Shown: one piece after another, positions 1 to 6,344 of the stretch
Layout of the letters: each line of letters opens with the position of its first letter
Numbering within the stretch: position 1 is the first letter of the stretch
Assembly: GCA_902796865.1 (NCBI GenBank)
Contig: CADBQZ010000131.1
Location: 1-11,409 of the forward strand
Reading direction: 5' to 3'
Source of the DNA: an uncultured Ruminococcus sp.
GTDB lineage: Bacteria; Bacillota; Clostridia; Oscillospirales; Ruminococcaceae
Length of the DNA stretch: 11,409 nt
Made by a program: the position numbers and the translations under genes
The notes under the pieces: model-generated
Databases searched by the model: none
Told to the model about the DNA's origin: nothing
What the model saw: the letters and a program-made list of their open reading frames with translations, nothing else

Positions 1-162
1 ATAACGGTATACCTCATCATTTTCAATAAACTCATATAGTGACGATGTATCGCCGCTTTCGAGTCTTTTTAAGATAAGACGATCATTTTCTATTATCGGT
101 ATCTCGTTGAAAAGCTTCTTTTTAATTTCAGAAGGTATCTCTTTTGCTCTTTCAATATACAT
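1..162 (-). CDS. GNAT-family N-acetyltransferase, N-terminal part (partial, runs off window)
   Basis: The 54 visible codons read from ATG at 162 toward the left edge without a stop, so the C-terminal part is missing. The ribosome site AAGGAG (complement of 171-176) lies 8 bases before the ATG and fixes the start. The pattern IIENDRLILKRLESGD at about residues 23-38, followed by a short acidic helix (SLYEFIENDEVYRY), is typical of the first beta strand and helix of RimJ/RimL-type GNAT acetyltransferases, which move an acetyl group from acetyl-CoA to an amine on a protein or small molecule. The acetyl-CoA binding motif (Q/RxxGxG/A) lies outside the window, so the family call is inference from the N-terminus and the substrate is unknown. 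It is divergent to the SprA-like gene across a 168-base gap. Confidence 0.6.
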   Translation of the reverse strand, partial: MYIERAKEIPSEIKKKLFNEIPIIENDRLILKRLESGDTSSLYEFIENDEVYRY

Positions 163-226
163 ATAATTTCTCCTTGGTATTATAATGCACAAAATTAAAA
201 AAATATTGCCTCATATTTATTTTCAC

Positions 227-255
227 TTGAAATTAAGTATCATTCATGTTATAAT
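227..255 (+). promoter_or_regulatory. Sigma-A-type promoter of the SprA-like gene
   Basis: TTGAAA (227-232), a 17-base spacer and a perfect TATAAT (250-255), with an extended -10 TGT at 247-249. Transcription should begin near 262, giving a leader of about 70 bases before the start codon at 331. No strong fold or operator palindrome was seen in the leader. Confidence 0.8.
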
Positions 256-330
256 TAAAGTGTATAAATAGACATAGAAAGCGAGCAACGTATAAGCATT
301 AACATATAAAACTGAAAGGACGGTGGTTTT

Positions 331-888
331 ATGGGAATGTCTCCTATCTCGAATGATCAGGCGTTATTCGGCACATCAATTCCAGGCACATCAGTGAAGG
401 ATACACTGAACGACCTGAAAAGTCAGCGTAAGACGCTGCAGGAACAAATGCAAAAGACAGGAGCGGGCGAACTTCAAAGCAAAATAACATCGCTCGACAA
501 ACGTATTGGAAATCTCGAGAAACGTGTAAACAAGGTCACAGGCGAAGAAGAATGCCAGACCAGCAAGAACCGTAAATATAAGGACGGTTCAGATGACCCG
601 GGCGTTTCATTTAAAACATCACAGAAAATTACAGGTGATGTCGGAGTTGCTGTACGAGGTCATGAGCAGGAACACGTTGTAAGAGAACGTGCTGCTGCCG
701 CACGTGAAAACAAAGAGGTAGTTTCTCAATCGGTAAGAATAAAATCTGGCATATGCCCAGAATGCGGAAAGCCTTATTGTGCAGGCGGTGAAACGGTCAC
801 TGTAACAAAGGATAAACCTGAAAATAAATTTAAAGTCGGTATCCCTGCTCCGCATGAAATGTGCAACGTATTAAATAAGTCTATATAG
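331..888 (+). CDS. SprA-related putative zinc metalloprotease
   Basis: A 185-residue protein. Residues 23-70 are charged and predicted coiled coil. The C-terminal half carries VRGHEQEH (108-115), an HExxH zinc-protease motif, and then AGGE at 151-154, a pair of features of the SprA-related family (Pfam SprA-related, described as putative metalloprotease). Between them sits CPECGKPYC (142-150), a CxxC plus third cysteine that could bind a second metal or form a disulfide. There is no signal peptide or membrane segment, so a cytoplasmic site is likely. The substrate is unknown for the family. The start ATG at 331 follows AAAGGA (315-320) and GGTGG (322-326); the Met at codon 3 is an alternative start. 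The gene stands alone, with its own promoter and terminator. The family call is fairly sure; activity is inferred. Confidence 0.75.
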   Translation: MGMSPISNDQALFGTSIPGTSVKDTLNDLKSQRKTLQEQMQKTGAGELQSKITSLDKRIGNLEKRVNKVTGEEECQTSKNRKYKDGSDDPGVSFKTSQKITGDVGVAVRGHEQEHVVRERAAAARENKEVVSQSVRIKSGICPECGKPYCAGGETVTVTKDKPENKFKVGIPAPHEMCNVLNKSI

Positions 889-922
889 ACACAAATACCA
901 AACTGAAAATATACAGTAAATA

Positions 923-958
923 AAGCGTTCTCTCCAAATCAAGAGAACGCTTCTTTTT
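923..958. terminator. Bidirectional intrinsic terminator between SprA-like gene and galU
   Basis: A perfect 11-bp stem, AAGCGTTCTCT (923-933) with AGAGAACGCTT (942-952), has an 8-base loop and is followed by CTTTTT on the plus strand. On the minus strand the stem is followed by TTTATTTA just after the galU stop at 960-962. It serves both convergent genes. Confidence 0.9.
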
Positions 959-959
959 A

Positions 960-1838
960 TTATAACCCTTTTGCAATTTCTTTTATATATTCACGGAAAG
1001 CGCTTCCTATCTCCGGATGTTCAAGTCCGACTTCAACGGAAGCTTTGAGTATTCCAAGCTTGTTACCCATATCATACCTTGTACCGGTAAAGTCAACACC
1101 TGCAAATCCGTCACGCTTTGCAAGCATTTTCATAGCATCTGTAAGCTGCAGCTCATTTCCTGCACCGTATGGTGTATTTTCAAGCACATCAAATATCTCA
1201 GCTGGAAGAACACATCTTCCAAGTATAGAATAATATGAAAATTCCTCACCCTCTGCCGGTTTTTCGATCATATCAGTAACTTTATAAATATTGTCTCTTA
1301 CCGGGTCTATTTTAAGTGAGCTGTACTTGCGTATCTCTGACGGATCTACTTCTTTCATGCCTACTGCGCCGCAAAGCCCTGTTTCCTCATATGCTCTTAT
1401 AAGCTGTCCTATACATGGATCTTCTCCGATAATAACATCATCTCCATATAATACAGCAAACGGTTCATTTCCGATAAATTTCTTTGCCTGCAAAACAGCG
1501 TGACCAAGACCTTTTTGTTCCATTTGTCTTACATATGTTATATTCGCAAGCTTTGTAACATCTATTACCTGTTCGAGCATATGACGCTTTCCGGCTCCGC
1601 CTTCCTTTAACCTTGCTTCAAGCTCAGGGGATCTGTCAAAGTGATCCTCCATTTCGGACTTGCCTCTGCTTGTTATTATAAGTATATCCTCAATACCGCT
1701 TTTTGCTGCTTCTTCAACGATATACTGTATAGCCGGCTTGTCTACTATAGGGAACATTTCTTTCGGGATTGCTTTTGTAGCCGGCAAAACTCGTGTTCCA
1801 AGTCCTGCTGCCGGGATAACTGCTTTTTTTATCTTCAT
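960..1838 (-). CDS. galU: UTP--glucose-1-phosphate uridylyltransferase
   Basis: This 292-residue cytoplasmic enzyme makes UDP-glucose and pyrophosphate from UTP and glucose 1-phosphate, supplying glycolipid, wall-polymer and capsule synthesis. The nucleotide-binding start PAAGLGTRVLPATKAIPKEM (residues 9-28) and KPAIQYIVEEA (34-44) are nearly identical to GalU/GtaB consensus. QKGLGHAV (108-115), YGDD (131-134), the EKP lysine (193) and YDMGNKLG (255-262) are the expected later sites. Length is normal for the bacterial family. AGGAGGA (complement of 1844-1850) lies 5 bases before the ATG. The gene begins 16 bases after the stop of the RING/zinc-ribbon gene, so the two are almost certainly co-transcribed; no separate promoter was seen. 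Its 3' end is the shared bidirectional terminator. The paralogue name gtaB would be equally valid. Confidence 0.95.
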   Translation of the reverse strand: MKIKKAVIPAAGLGTRVLPATKAIPKEMFPIVDKPAIQYIVEEAAKSGIEDILIITSRGKSEMEDHFDRSPELEARLKEGGAGKRHMLEQVIDVTKLANITYVRQMEQKGLGHAVLQAKKFIGNEPFAVLYGDDVIIGEDPCIGQLIRAYEETGLCGAVGMKEVDPSEIRKYSSLKIDPVRDNIYKVTDMIEKPAEGEEFSYYSILGRCVLPAEIFDVLENTPYGAGNELQLTDAMKMLAKRDGFAGVDFTGTRYDMGNKLGILKASVEVGLEHPEIGSAFREYIKEIAKGL

Positions 1839-1854
1839 TATGATCCTCCTGTTA

Positions 1855-2793
1855 TTATTTCATAAATAAAAATACTATTAATGCCGCAGCAACAAGCTGT
1901 ACAGCAAACGCTAAAAGTACAAACCATATATTAACGCCGCCGCTCTCTTTAATTTTAGCAGCAGCCATATCATTTTCGCTTCCAAGCTGTGCTTTTATAG
2001 CATCTATCTTTTTATCCATATGCCTGTAGTAAAGCCAATTGCCAAACAGACAGGCACCAACATTCACGGCCATAGAAGCATAATTTGAAAATCTAAGTAA
2101 AAGCCCGAACCATGAAGTTTTCAATGTATCAACGCTTATTAGCCGTATCGGCATATCCATCGCTGTAAATGTGTACAAAAGAGCGGGTATCGACAGTATT
2201 GATGAAAGAACTATGACTGCTGCTGCTTCCTTCCACATCTTGCGATATGCAAAATATACCTGTGGAAGAAAAATACACATTGCATTGACCGTTATTTTTT
2301 TGCCGGTCATTTTCATCCTCTTGAAAAGCATAAGATAATAACGTGAATTTTCTCCGACAAAGTCTGCTGCTTCTTCAACAGTAGTACTTTCAGATATTTT
2401 TTCTTTCGGGTCAAATCCACAGTACTTGTCCTGCGGATCAAAGCTGAAGCCACCGAAATTAGCATTCTGCTGCTGATAACCTGTATTTCCGTTTAAATTG
2501 ATATCATCGACCATAGGAGCACCGCAGCTTTCGCATATAATGGTATGCGGTTTGTTTTCTGCCCCGCAGCGGCTGCATTTTTTATTCTGCTCATCACTCT
2601 GTTCGCTTTTTACTCTGTTTATATCCGACCAGCTTTTATTCTCAAGATGAAGTTCTGTGTTTATACATTTACCTTCTTTAAGATAGCATTCTCTGTGATA
2701 GGGAGTACCGCATTCCGGACACACAACTATATCATCATTTTCATTAAAAGTCTGTTTGCATATCATACATTCAGAACCTGTAAAATTCGCCAT
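1855..2793 (-). CDS. Prokaryotic RING-finger/zinc-ribbon protein with C-terminal membrane domain
   Basis: 312 residues. The N-terminus has Cys9-x2-Cys12, Cys25-x2-Cys28, His33-x2-Cys36 and Cys43, a cross-brace zinc pattern like the prokaryotic RING family 1. A second metal site follows (Cys73-x2-Cys76, Cys87-x2-Cys90, zinc ribbon), then a flexible Asn/Gln/Gly linker (about 98-125). Residues 140-190 (FVGENSRYY...FLPQVYFAYRKMW) resemble the DUF2628-type membrane modules of Firmicutes. Three hydrophobic segments follow, near 191-213, 228-255 and 288-310. There is no signal peptide, so the zinc modules are probably cytoplasmic and anchored to the membrane. An in-frame TTG lies 3 bases upstream of the chosen ATG, but AAGGAGGT (2799-2806 complement) is only 2 bases from TTG and 5 from ATG, so ATG at 2793 is preferred. 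It is the first gene of an operon with galU. Function is unknown; a role in envelope-linked regulation is a guess from context. Confidence 0.8.
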   Translation of the reverse strand: MANFTGSECMICKQTFNENDDIVVCPECGTPYHRECYLKEGKCINTELHLENKSWSDINRVKSEQSDEQNKKCSRCGAENKPHTIICESCGAPMVDDINLNGNTGYQQQNANFGGFSFDPQDKYCGFDPKEKISESTTVEEAADFVGENSRYYLMLFKRMKMTGKKITVNAMCIFLPQVYFAYRKMWKEAAAVIVLSSILSIPALLYTFTAMDMPIRLISVDTLKTSWFGLLLRFSNYASMAVNVGACLFGNWLYYRHMDKKIDAIKAQLGSENDMAAAKIKESGGVNIWFVLLAFAVQLVAAALIVFLFMK

Positions 2794-2822
2794 CAATTAC
2801 CTCCTTAAAATAATACACCAAA

Positions 2823-2865
2823 GACAAAACACAAAGACCGCCTATGGCTTTGCCTTTATTTTGTC
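2823..2865 (-). promoter_or_regulatory. Stem-loop in the leader of the RING-galU transcript
   Basis: GACAAAA (2823-2829) pairs with TTTTGTC (2859-2865), and inside it CAAAG (2832-2836) pairs with CTTTG (2848-2852), enclosing a small GC-rich tip. The structure lies between the predicted transcription start (about 2869) and the ribosome site at 2799-2806, so it forms nearly the whole leader. It has no T tract and does not look like a terminator. A stabilising 5' hairpin or a protein or ligand site is possible; the role is unknown. Confidence 0.45.
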
Positions 2866-2875
2866 CTTTCATATT

Positions 2876-2904
2876 ATTATAACACATTTCCGGAAATAAT
2901 TCAA
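2876..2904 (-). promoter_or_regulatory. Promoter of the RING-galU operon with palindrome in spacer
   Basis: On the minus strand: TTGAAT (complement of 2899-2904), a 17-base spacer and a perfect TATAAT (complement of 2876-2881), preceded by TGT (extended -10). The spacer contains the perfect 12-bp palindrome ATTTCCGGAAAT (2886-2897), a candidate operator. The expected transcription start is near 2869. Confidence 0.8.
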
Positions 2905-2953
2905 GGAAATAATATATCATTTTTTTCATTTTCTTTTCACATCAGAATATTTA

Positions 2954-2982
2954 TTGACAACTATAATTTATAGTGATAAAAT
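2954..2982 (+). promoter_or_regulatory. Promoter of the MATE gene
   Basis: A consensus TTGACA (2954-2959), a 17-base spacer and TAAAAT (2977-2982) with extended -10 TGA (2974-2976). The start of transcription should fall near 2989, leaving a leader of about 30 bases before the TTG start at 3020. Confidence 0.8.
2960..2974. promoter_or_regulatory. Candidate operator inside the MATE promoter spacer
   Basis: ACTATAA-T-TTATAGT is a perfect 15-base palindrome (7-bp arms, one central base) lying exactly between the -35 and -10 boxes, where a bound dimer would block RNA polymerase. The nearby TetR-type regulator (4558-5148) is the obvious candidate ligand-responsive repressor, but the sequence does not match the GGACA/TGTCC sites in front of tetR itself. 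Binding is inference. Confidence 0.6.
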
Positions 2983-3019
2983 TATATTAACAGAAGCTTT
3001 AAATAAGGAGGCTTTGATA

Positions 3020-4384
3020 TTGGCAAGCAGGAAACTTGATATGTGCAGCGGTCCGCTGCTAAAAAAAATGATCGTATATACTGTCCCTATAATTCTGACA
3101 GGTATGCTCCAGCTTCTTTTTAATGCTGCCGATCTTATCGTTGTCGGAAATTTTCGTGGCAACAATTCTGTAGCAGCAGTCGGAGCGACCGGCGCTATAA
3201 TAAATCTTTTGGTAAATTTATTTATCGGTCTATCTGTCGGTGTGAGCGTTGTAATAGCGCATGGTATAGGCACCGGAAATGACAAAGATGTCTCAAATGC
3301 AGTTCATACCGCCGTACCTACTGCTATAGCAACCGGTATCATACTTACCATAACAGGTGTACTATGCTCGGAGTTTTTTCTTGAACTAATGGGTACTCCA
3401 AAGGATGTTATCAAACTTTCAGCTTCTTATATGAAAATATACTTTCTGGGCGTCACCGCAAATATGGTATACAATTTTGGTTCTGCAATACTTCGTGCTG
3501 CCGGAGATACTGTAACTCCGCTGATATATCTTATAGTATCAGGAGTTTTAAATGTGATACTTAATCTTTTCTTTGTGGCTGTTTTATCAATGAATGTCGA
3601 AGGAGTAGCACTTGCAACCGCTGTTTCACAGCTATTATCAGCAGTACTTGTAATGATATCACTTATGAAGAGAACCGATGCCTGTAGATTTTCATTCAAA
3701 AAGATAAAATTCCACAGCCGTCAGCTCAAAAAGATAATATTTATAGGACTTCCGGCAGGTATACAAGGTTCGCTGTTTTCTATTTCAAACGTGTTGATAC
3801 AATCGTCTGTCAATTCATTTGGCTCGGTAGTAATGTCAGGAAATGCCGCATCACAGAATATAGAAGGCTTTGTATACATATCAATGAACTCTTTTCAGCA
3901 GACTGCACTTAATTTCACCGGACAAAATTACGGTGCTGGTAAGTTTGACAGAATAAAAAAGATACTAGGCATTGATCTTGTATGTGTATTTGCGGTCGGT
4001 ACTATCCTTAGTATGCTCGTATTATTCTTTGGACAGCCGCTGCTCTCATTCTATATAAATGATTCCGATCAAGCTATAGAATATGGACTTATCCGTATGA
4101 AGTATATCCTTATAACCTATTTCCTATGCGGTATCATGGACGTTATGACAGGTATGCTCAGGGGCATCGGCTCTTCTGCAGCACCTATGCTTATAACTAT
4201 ACTTGGTGTATGCGGCATAAGGATAGCCTGGATATACACCGTTTTTCAATCCCCGGAATATCATACTATAGAAAGCATATATCTTTCGTATCCTATATCA
4301 TGGGCGATAACATTTGCCGTAGAACTTACGATGTTTCTTTTACTCTTAAAGAAAAAGAAACGGCATTTATTATCGTTGACATAA
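3020..4384 (+). CDS. MATE-family multidrug efflux transporter
   Basis: A 454-residue polytopic inner-membrane protein of normal MATE length with about 12 hydrophobic helices in two similar halves. Such proteins export cationic drugs, dyes or metabolites in exchange for Na+ or H+. Visible family marks are LDMCSGPLLKKM at the start (6-17), LQLLFNAADLIVVG (30-43), LRAAGDTVTP (158-167), GQNYGAGKFDRI (301-312) and LRGIGSSAAP (380-389). The start is TTG at 3020: AAGGAGG (3005-3011) stands 8 bases before it. The longer open frame back to 2954 begins inside the promoter -35 box and cannot be the start; the ATG at 3041 is too far from the ribosome site. The C-terminus is rich in lysine. A TetR gene follows 173 bases later and likely controls it. 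The substrate cannot be told from the sequence. Confidence 0.9.
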   Translation: MASRKLDMCSGPLLKKMIVYTVPIILTGMLQLLFNAADLIVVGNFRGNNSVAAVGATGAIINLLVNLFIGLSVGVSVVIAHGIGTGNDKDVSNAVHTAVPTAIATGIILTITGVLCSEFFLELMGTPKDVIKLSASYMKIYFLGVTANMVYNFGSAILRAAGDTVTPLIYLIVSGVLNVILNLFFVAVLSMNVEGVALATAVSQLLSAVLVMISLMKRTDACRFSFKKIKFHSRQLKKIIFIGLPAGIQGSLFSISNVLIQSSVNSFGSVVMSGNAASQNIEGFVYISMNSFQQTALNFTGQNYGAGKFDRIKKILGIDLVCVFAVGTILSMLVLFFGQPLLSFYINDSDQAIEYGLIRMKYILITYFLCGIMDVMTGMLRGIGSSAAPMLITILGVCGIRIAWIYTVFQSPEYHTIESIYLSYPISWAITFAVELTMFLLLLKKKKRHLLSLT

Positions 4385-4408
4385 AAAATCTTATGATTTG
4401 CGTTATTG

Positions 4409-4475
4409 CAGTAAAATTATATTGCTATAATGTGAATTTTTGTCAAATTTTGCTATTGCAATATTTATTTTACTG
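4409..4475. repeat. Long imperfect inverted repeat between MATE and tetR
   Basis: CAGTAAAATTATATTGC (4409-4425) is mirrored by GCAATATTTATTTTACTG (4458-4475): 9 bp pair at the outer end and 6-7 bp at the inner end, with a small mismatch between. The 32-base centre holds a TATAAT (4426-4431), and the right arm holds the -35 box of a second promoter. No T tract follows, so it is not a typical terminator of the MATE transcript. Confidence 0.6.
4422..4431 (+). promoter_or_regulatory. Possible extended -10 promoter upstream of tetR (distal)
   Basis: TTGC followed by TATAAT (4426-4431) makes a TGn extended -10 element. No good -35 box is found at 16-18 bases (TTATTG at 4403-4408 is poor; TTGCAG at 4406 is only 14 bases away). 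It is weaker evidence than the proximal promoter. Confidence 0.4.
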
Positions 4476-4484
4476 TCCTATAAT
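4456..4484 (+). promoter_or_regulatory. Proximal promoter of the tetR-FliB operon
   Basis: TTGCAA (4456-4461), a 17-base spacer and a perfect TATAAT (4479-4484). Transcription should start near 4491, just before or inside the GGACAATTGTCC palindrome (4493-4504), an arrangement typical of autorepressed TetR genes. Confidence 0.65.
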
Positions 4485-4528
4485 TATATATGGGACAATT
4501 GTCCATTTTTTATCAGGACATCTGTTCC
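4474..4528. promoter_or_regulatory. Cluster of GGACA/TGTCC half-sites, candidate TetR operators
   Basis: TGTCC (4474-4478), the perfect 12-bp palindrome GGACAATTGTCC (4493-4504) and the near copy GGACATCTGTTCC (4516-4528) lie in a row. The last two are about 23 bp apart centre to centre, roughly two helical turns. They overlap the predicted tetR start of transcription and leader. This fits autoregulation by the downstream TetR protein (inference). Confidence 0.6.
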
Positions 4529-4557
4529 TATTGAAACAGATACTCAAGGAGAACAAG

Positions 4558-5148
4558 ATGAAACACTCAGACGTAAAATACAGAACTAGAAAAAAGCTTT
4601 CCGAATGTCTCAAAAAAAAGCTGGAAGAAAAGCCTATATCTAAGATAACAGTAAGCGAACTTACTATTGAATGTGGCCTAAACAGAAAAACGTTTTATTA
4701 TCATTTCAAAGATATAAAATCTCTTCTTCGCTGGACTTTAGAACAGGATGCTATGAATACTGTCAAAGAATACGGCAAGATAAGCAATTATTCAGACGCA
4801 ATAAACTTTGCACTAGAATATATAAACACTAACAAAGAACTGCTTGGCTGCGCCTATGAATCTATGGGAAACGAGGCTCTGAGATATTTTTGCAATGAAC
4901 ATTTCAAAGTAATACTTGTCAGCGCACTAAAACGTGAAGAGAAAAAACTAAGCCTTGAACTTGATGATAGCTTCAGAAACTTTTTGAGCAGCTTTTATGC
5001 CGAAGCACTTACAGGAATGATAGCTGAGATATTTGAAAATGATGAAGAAATCGATACTGACAAGCTAAATGAGTATCTGAATCTTACACTTAAAGTATCA
5101 ATACCGGCAGTAATCTCCTCCGCCGGAAAAAGAGCAGAAAAGAAATGA
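4558..5148 (+). CDS. TetR/AcrR-family transcriptional regulator
   Basis: A 196-residue DNA-binding protein of typical TetR length. Residues 8-60 form the N-terminal three-helix domain, with the helix-turn-helix TVSELTIECGLNRKTFYYHF at 31-50; the ending FYYHF-KDIKSLL is the family hallmark. The C-terminal helices (about 75-190) form the ligand and dimer domain and cannot be assigned a ligand. The start is ATG at 4558, six bases after AAGGAG (4546-4551). The open frame extends back into the MATE gene, but that part overlaps coding DNA and lacks a ribosome site. The gene lies downstream of the MATE pump and overlaps the next gene by ATGA. Palindromes at its own promoter and at the MATE promoter suggest local control of pump and self. 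Confidence 0.88.
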   Translation: MKHSDVKYRTRKKLSECLKKKLEEKPISKITVSELTIECGLNRKTFYYHFKDIKSLLRWTLEQDAMNTVKEYGKISNYSDAINFALEYINTNKELLGCAYESMGNEALRYFCNEHFKVILVSALKREEKKLSLELDDSFRNFLSSFYAEALTGMIAEIFENDEEIDTDKLNEYLNLTLKVSIPAVISSAGKRAEKK

Positions 5149-6215
5149 TACTTCGTATGCCTTCATATTACCGTGATTTTAAATGCACGGCAGATAAATG
5201 TACCGACAGCTGCTGTATCGGCTGGGAAATAGATATAGATAAACACAGTCTTGAACGATTCAGAGCAATTTCAGACAGCGAATTTTCTGATAAATTAAAA
5301 AGATGTATTTCCGAAAGCGGAACTCCGCATTTTATTCTTGATGAGAACGAGCATTGTCCTTTCCTTGATAAAAACGGATTGTGCGAAATGATACTTTATT
5401 CAGGCGAGGATATCCTCTGTAATATTTGCAGAGATCATCCCCGCTATTTTGAATGGTATGATGGATTAAAAGAAGGCGGCATCGGTCTTTGCTGTGAGGC
5501 TGCCGCAAAGCTTATACTTCAGAATAATAATGATGCTTCATTTTATGATAAAGAGATACCATATGAGGACTGTGGAAGCTATGATGACGGACTTTTCAAG
5601 CTTATGCTTGATATGAGAAAACGTATTTTTTCGTTCACAGAGCAAAGCGAACTTCCTCTCAAAGATATATTAAGCAGTATTCTTTCCTATGCTGGATATA
5701 TGCAGGAAAAATGTGACAGCTTTGATTTTTCTAAAAAAGATATAAAACCGTCCCTGTGTCAAAAACATGATGCAGACGTAAAAAAAACAGTCGGGTTCTT
5801 ATCAGAACTCGAAAGTATGGAAAGCAGCCGCCTTTTCCAAAAACTTATCACTGACGACAATATATCACAAAAAATAAATGAGTTTTATAATAAACACCCT
5901 GAAACGAAAAAATATCTTATAAACGTATTTGAATACTTTTTATACAGGCATTTTTTAAAAGGTGTCTATGATGATGAATTTTATTCAAGGATTGCTTTTG
6001 CGATTTTAAGTACTTGTGTAACAGCACTGCTTTTCGTTTCAGCATATACTGAACAAGGTGTCTTTAATATTGATACTGCTGTCAGATGCTGTGTTTACTA
6101 TTCCAAGGAGATAGAATACAGCGAAAGCAATCTTAATATCATATTTGATGCTTTTTATGATCCGGAAATGTTCTCGCATACATATCTTGAAGGACTATGT
6201 TCGGTTCTGCTTTAA
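5145..6215 (+). CDS. FliB-family cysteine-rich protein (flagellin lysine-N-methylase-like)
   Basis: 356 residues. The N-terminus MPSYYRDFKCTADKCTDSCC with GWEIDID holds Cys14, 19, 23 and 24; further cysteines are Cys71, Cys80, Cys92, Cys95 (CNIC) and Cys116-Cys117. This matches the CxxxCxx(x)CC zinc- or iron-chelating pattern of the family named for flagellin lysine N-methylase FliB. FliB itself methylates lysines of flagellin. Clostridial members like this one are widespread, and I see no flagellar gene in the window, so the true substrate may differ. Residues 130-356 are variable, mostly helical, with a hydrophobic stretch near 285-300. The start overlaps the tetR stop by 4 bp (ATGA), which means translational coupling and one transcript. 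No terminator with a clear T tract follows. The family call is good; the biochemical role is uncertain. Confidence 0.75.
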   Translation: MILRMPSYYRDFKCTADKCTDSCCIGWEIDIDKHSLERFRAISDSEFSDKLKRCISESGTPHFILDENEHCPFLDKNGLCEMILYSGEDILCNICRDHPRYFEWYDGLKEGGIGLCCEAAAKLILQNNNDASFYDKEIPYEDCGSYDDGLFKLMLDMRKRIFSFTEQSELPLKDILSSILSYAGYMQEKCDSFDFSKKDIKPSLCQKHDADVKKTVGFLSELESMESSRLFQKLITDDNISQKINEFYNKHPETKKYLINVFEYFLYRHFLKGVYDDEFYSRIAFAILSTCVTALLFVSAYTEQGVFNIDTAVRCCVYYSKEIEYSESNLNIIFDAFYDPEMFSHTYLEGLCSVLL

Positions 6216-6253
6216 ATTTTCTTATCATATGCCGCAATTTTTTTCATAAACTA

Positions 6254-6282
6254 TTGCAAAATCACGAAAAAAGTGGTATTAT
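6254..6282 (+). promoter_or_regulatory. Promoter of the aminotransferase gene
   Basis: TTGCAA (6254-6259), a 17-base spacer and TATTAT (6277-6282) with extended -10 TGG (6274-6276). The predicted start of transcription near 6289 shows that the in-frame GTG at 6273 cannot be the start codon. Confidence 0.7.
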
Positions 6283-6286
6283 ATAA

Positions 6287-6307
6287 ATTGGTAGGTTTTC
6301 TGCCGAT
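6287..6307 (+). promoter_or_regulatory. 5'-terminal hairpin of the aminotransferase transcript
   Basis: ATTGGTAG (6287-6294) pairs with CTGCCGAT (6300-6307) through 8 bp including two G-U pairs, with a 5-base loop, right at the predicted 5' end of the mRNA. This position suits a stabilising 5' hairpin. No downstream T tract is present, so it is not a terminator. Confidence 0.4.
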
Positions 6308-6344
6308 TTTACGAAACACTGATTTTAAGGAGAGTACTCTAAAA

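Noticed and set aside
179..184. TATAAT on the minus strand before the GNAT gene
   Set aside because: Transcription from it would begin inside the ribosome site, and no -35 box is present at 16-18 bases.
2794..2796. TTG as start of the RING/zinc-ribbon gene
   Set aside because: Only 2 bases separate it from AAGGAGGT; the ATG three bases later has correct spacing.
2954..3019. Upstream extension of the MATE frame
   Set aside because: It begins at the TTG of the promoter -35 box and lies before the predicted transcription start; TTG at 3020 has AAGGAGG at the right distance.
4126..4557. N-terminal extension of the TetR frame by 144 codons
   Set aside because: It overlaps the end of the MATE gene in another frame, crosses the promoter region and has no TetR-like sequence; ATG at 4558 has a good ribosome site.
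6273..6344. GTG start 24 codons upstream of the aminotransferase
   Set aside because: The GTG lies between the -35 and -10 boxes, so it would not be transcribed; there is no ribosome site before it.
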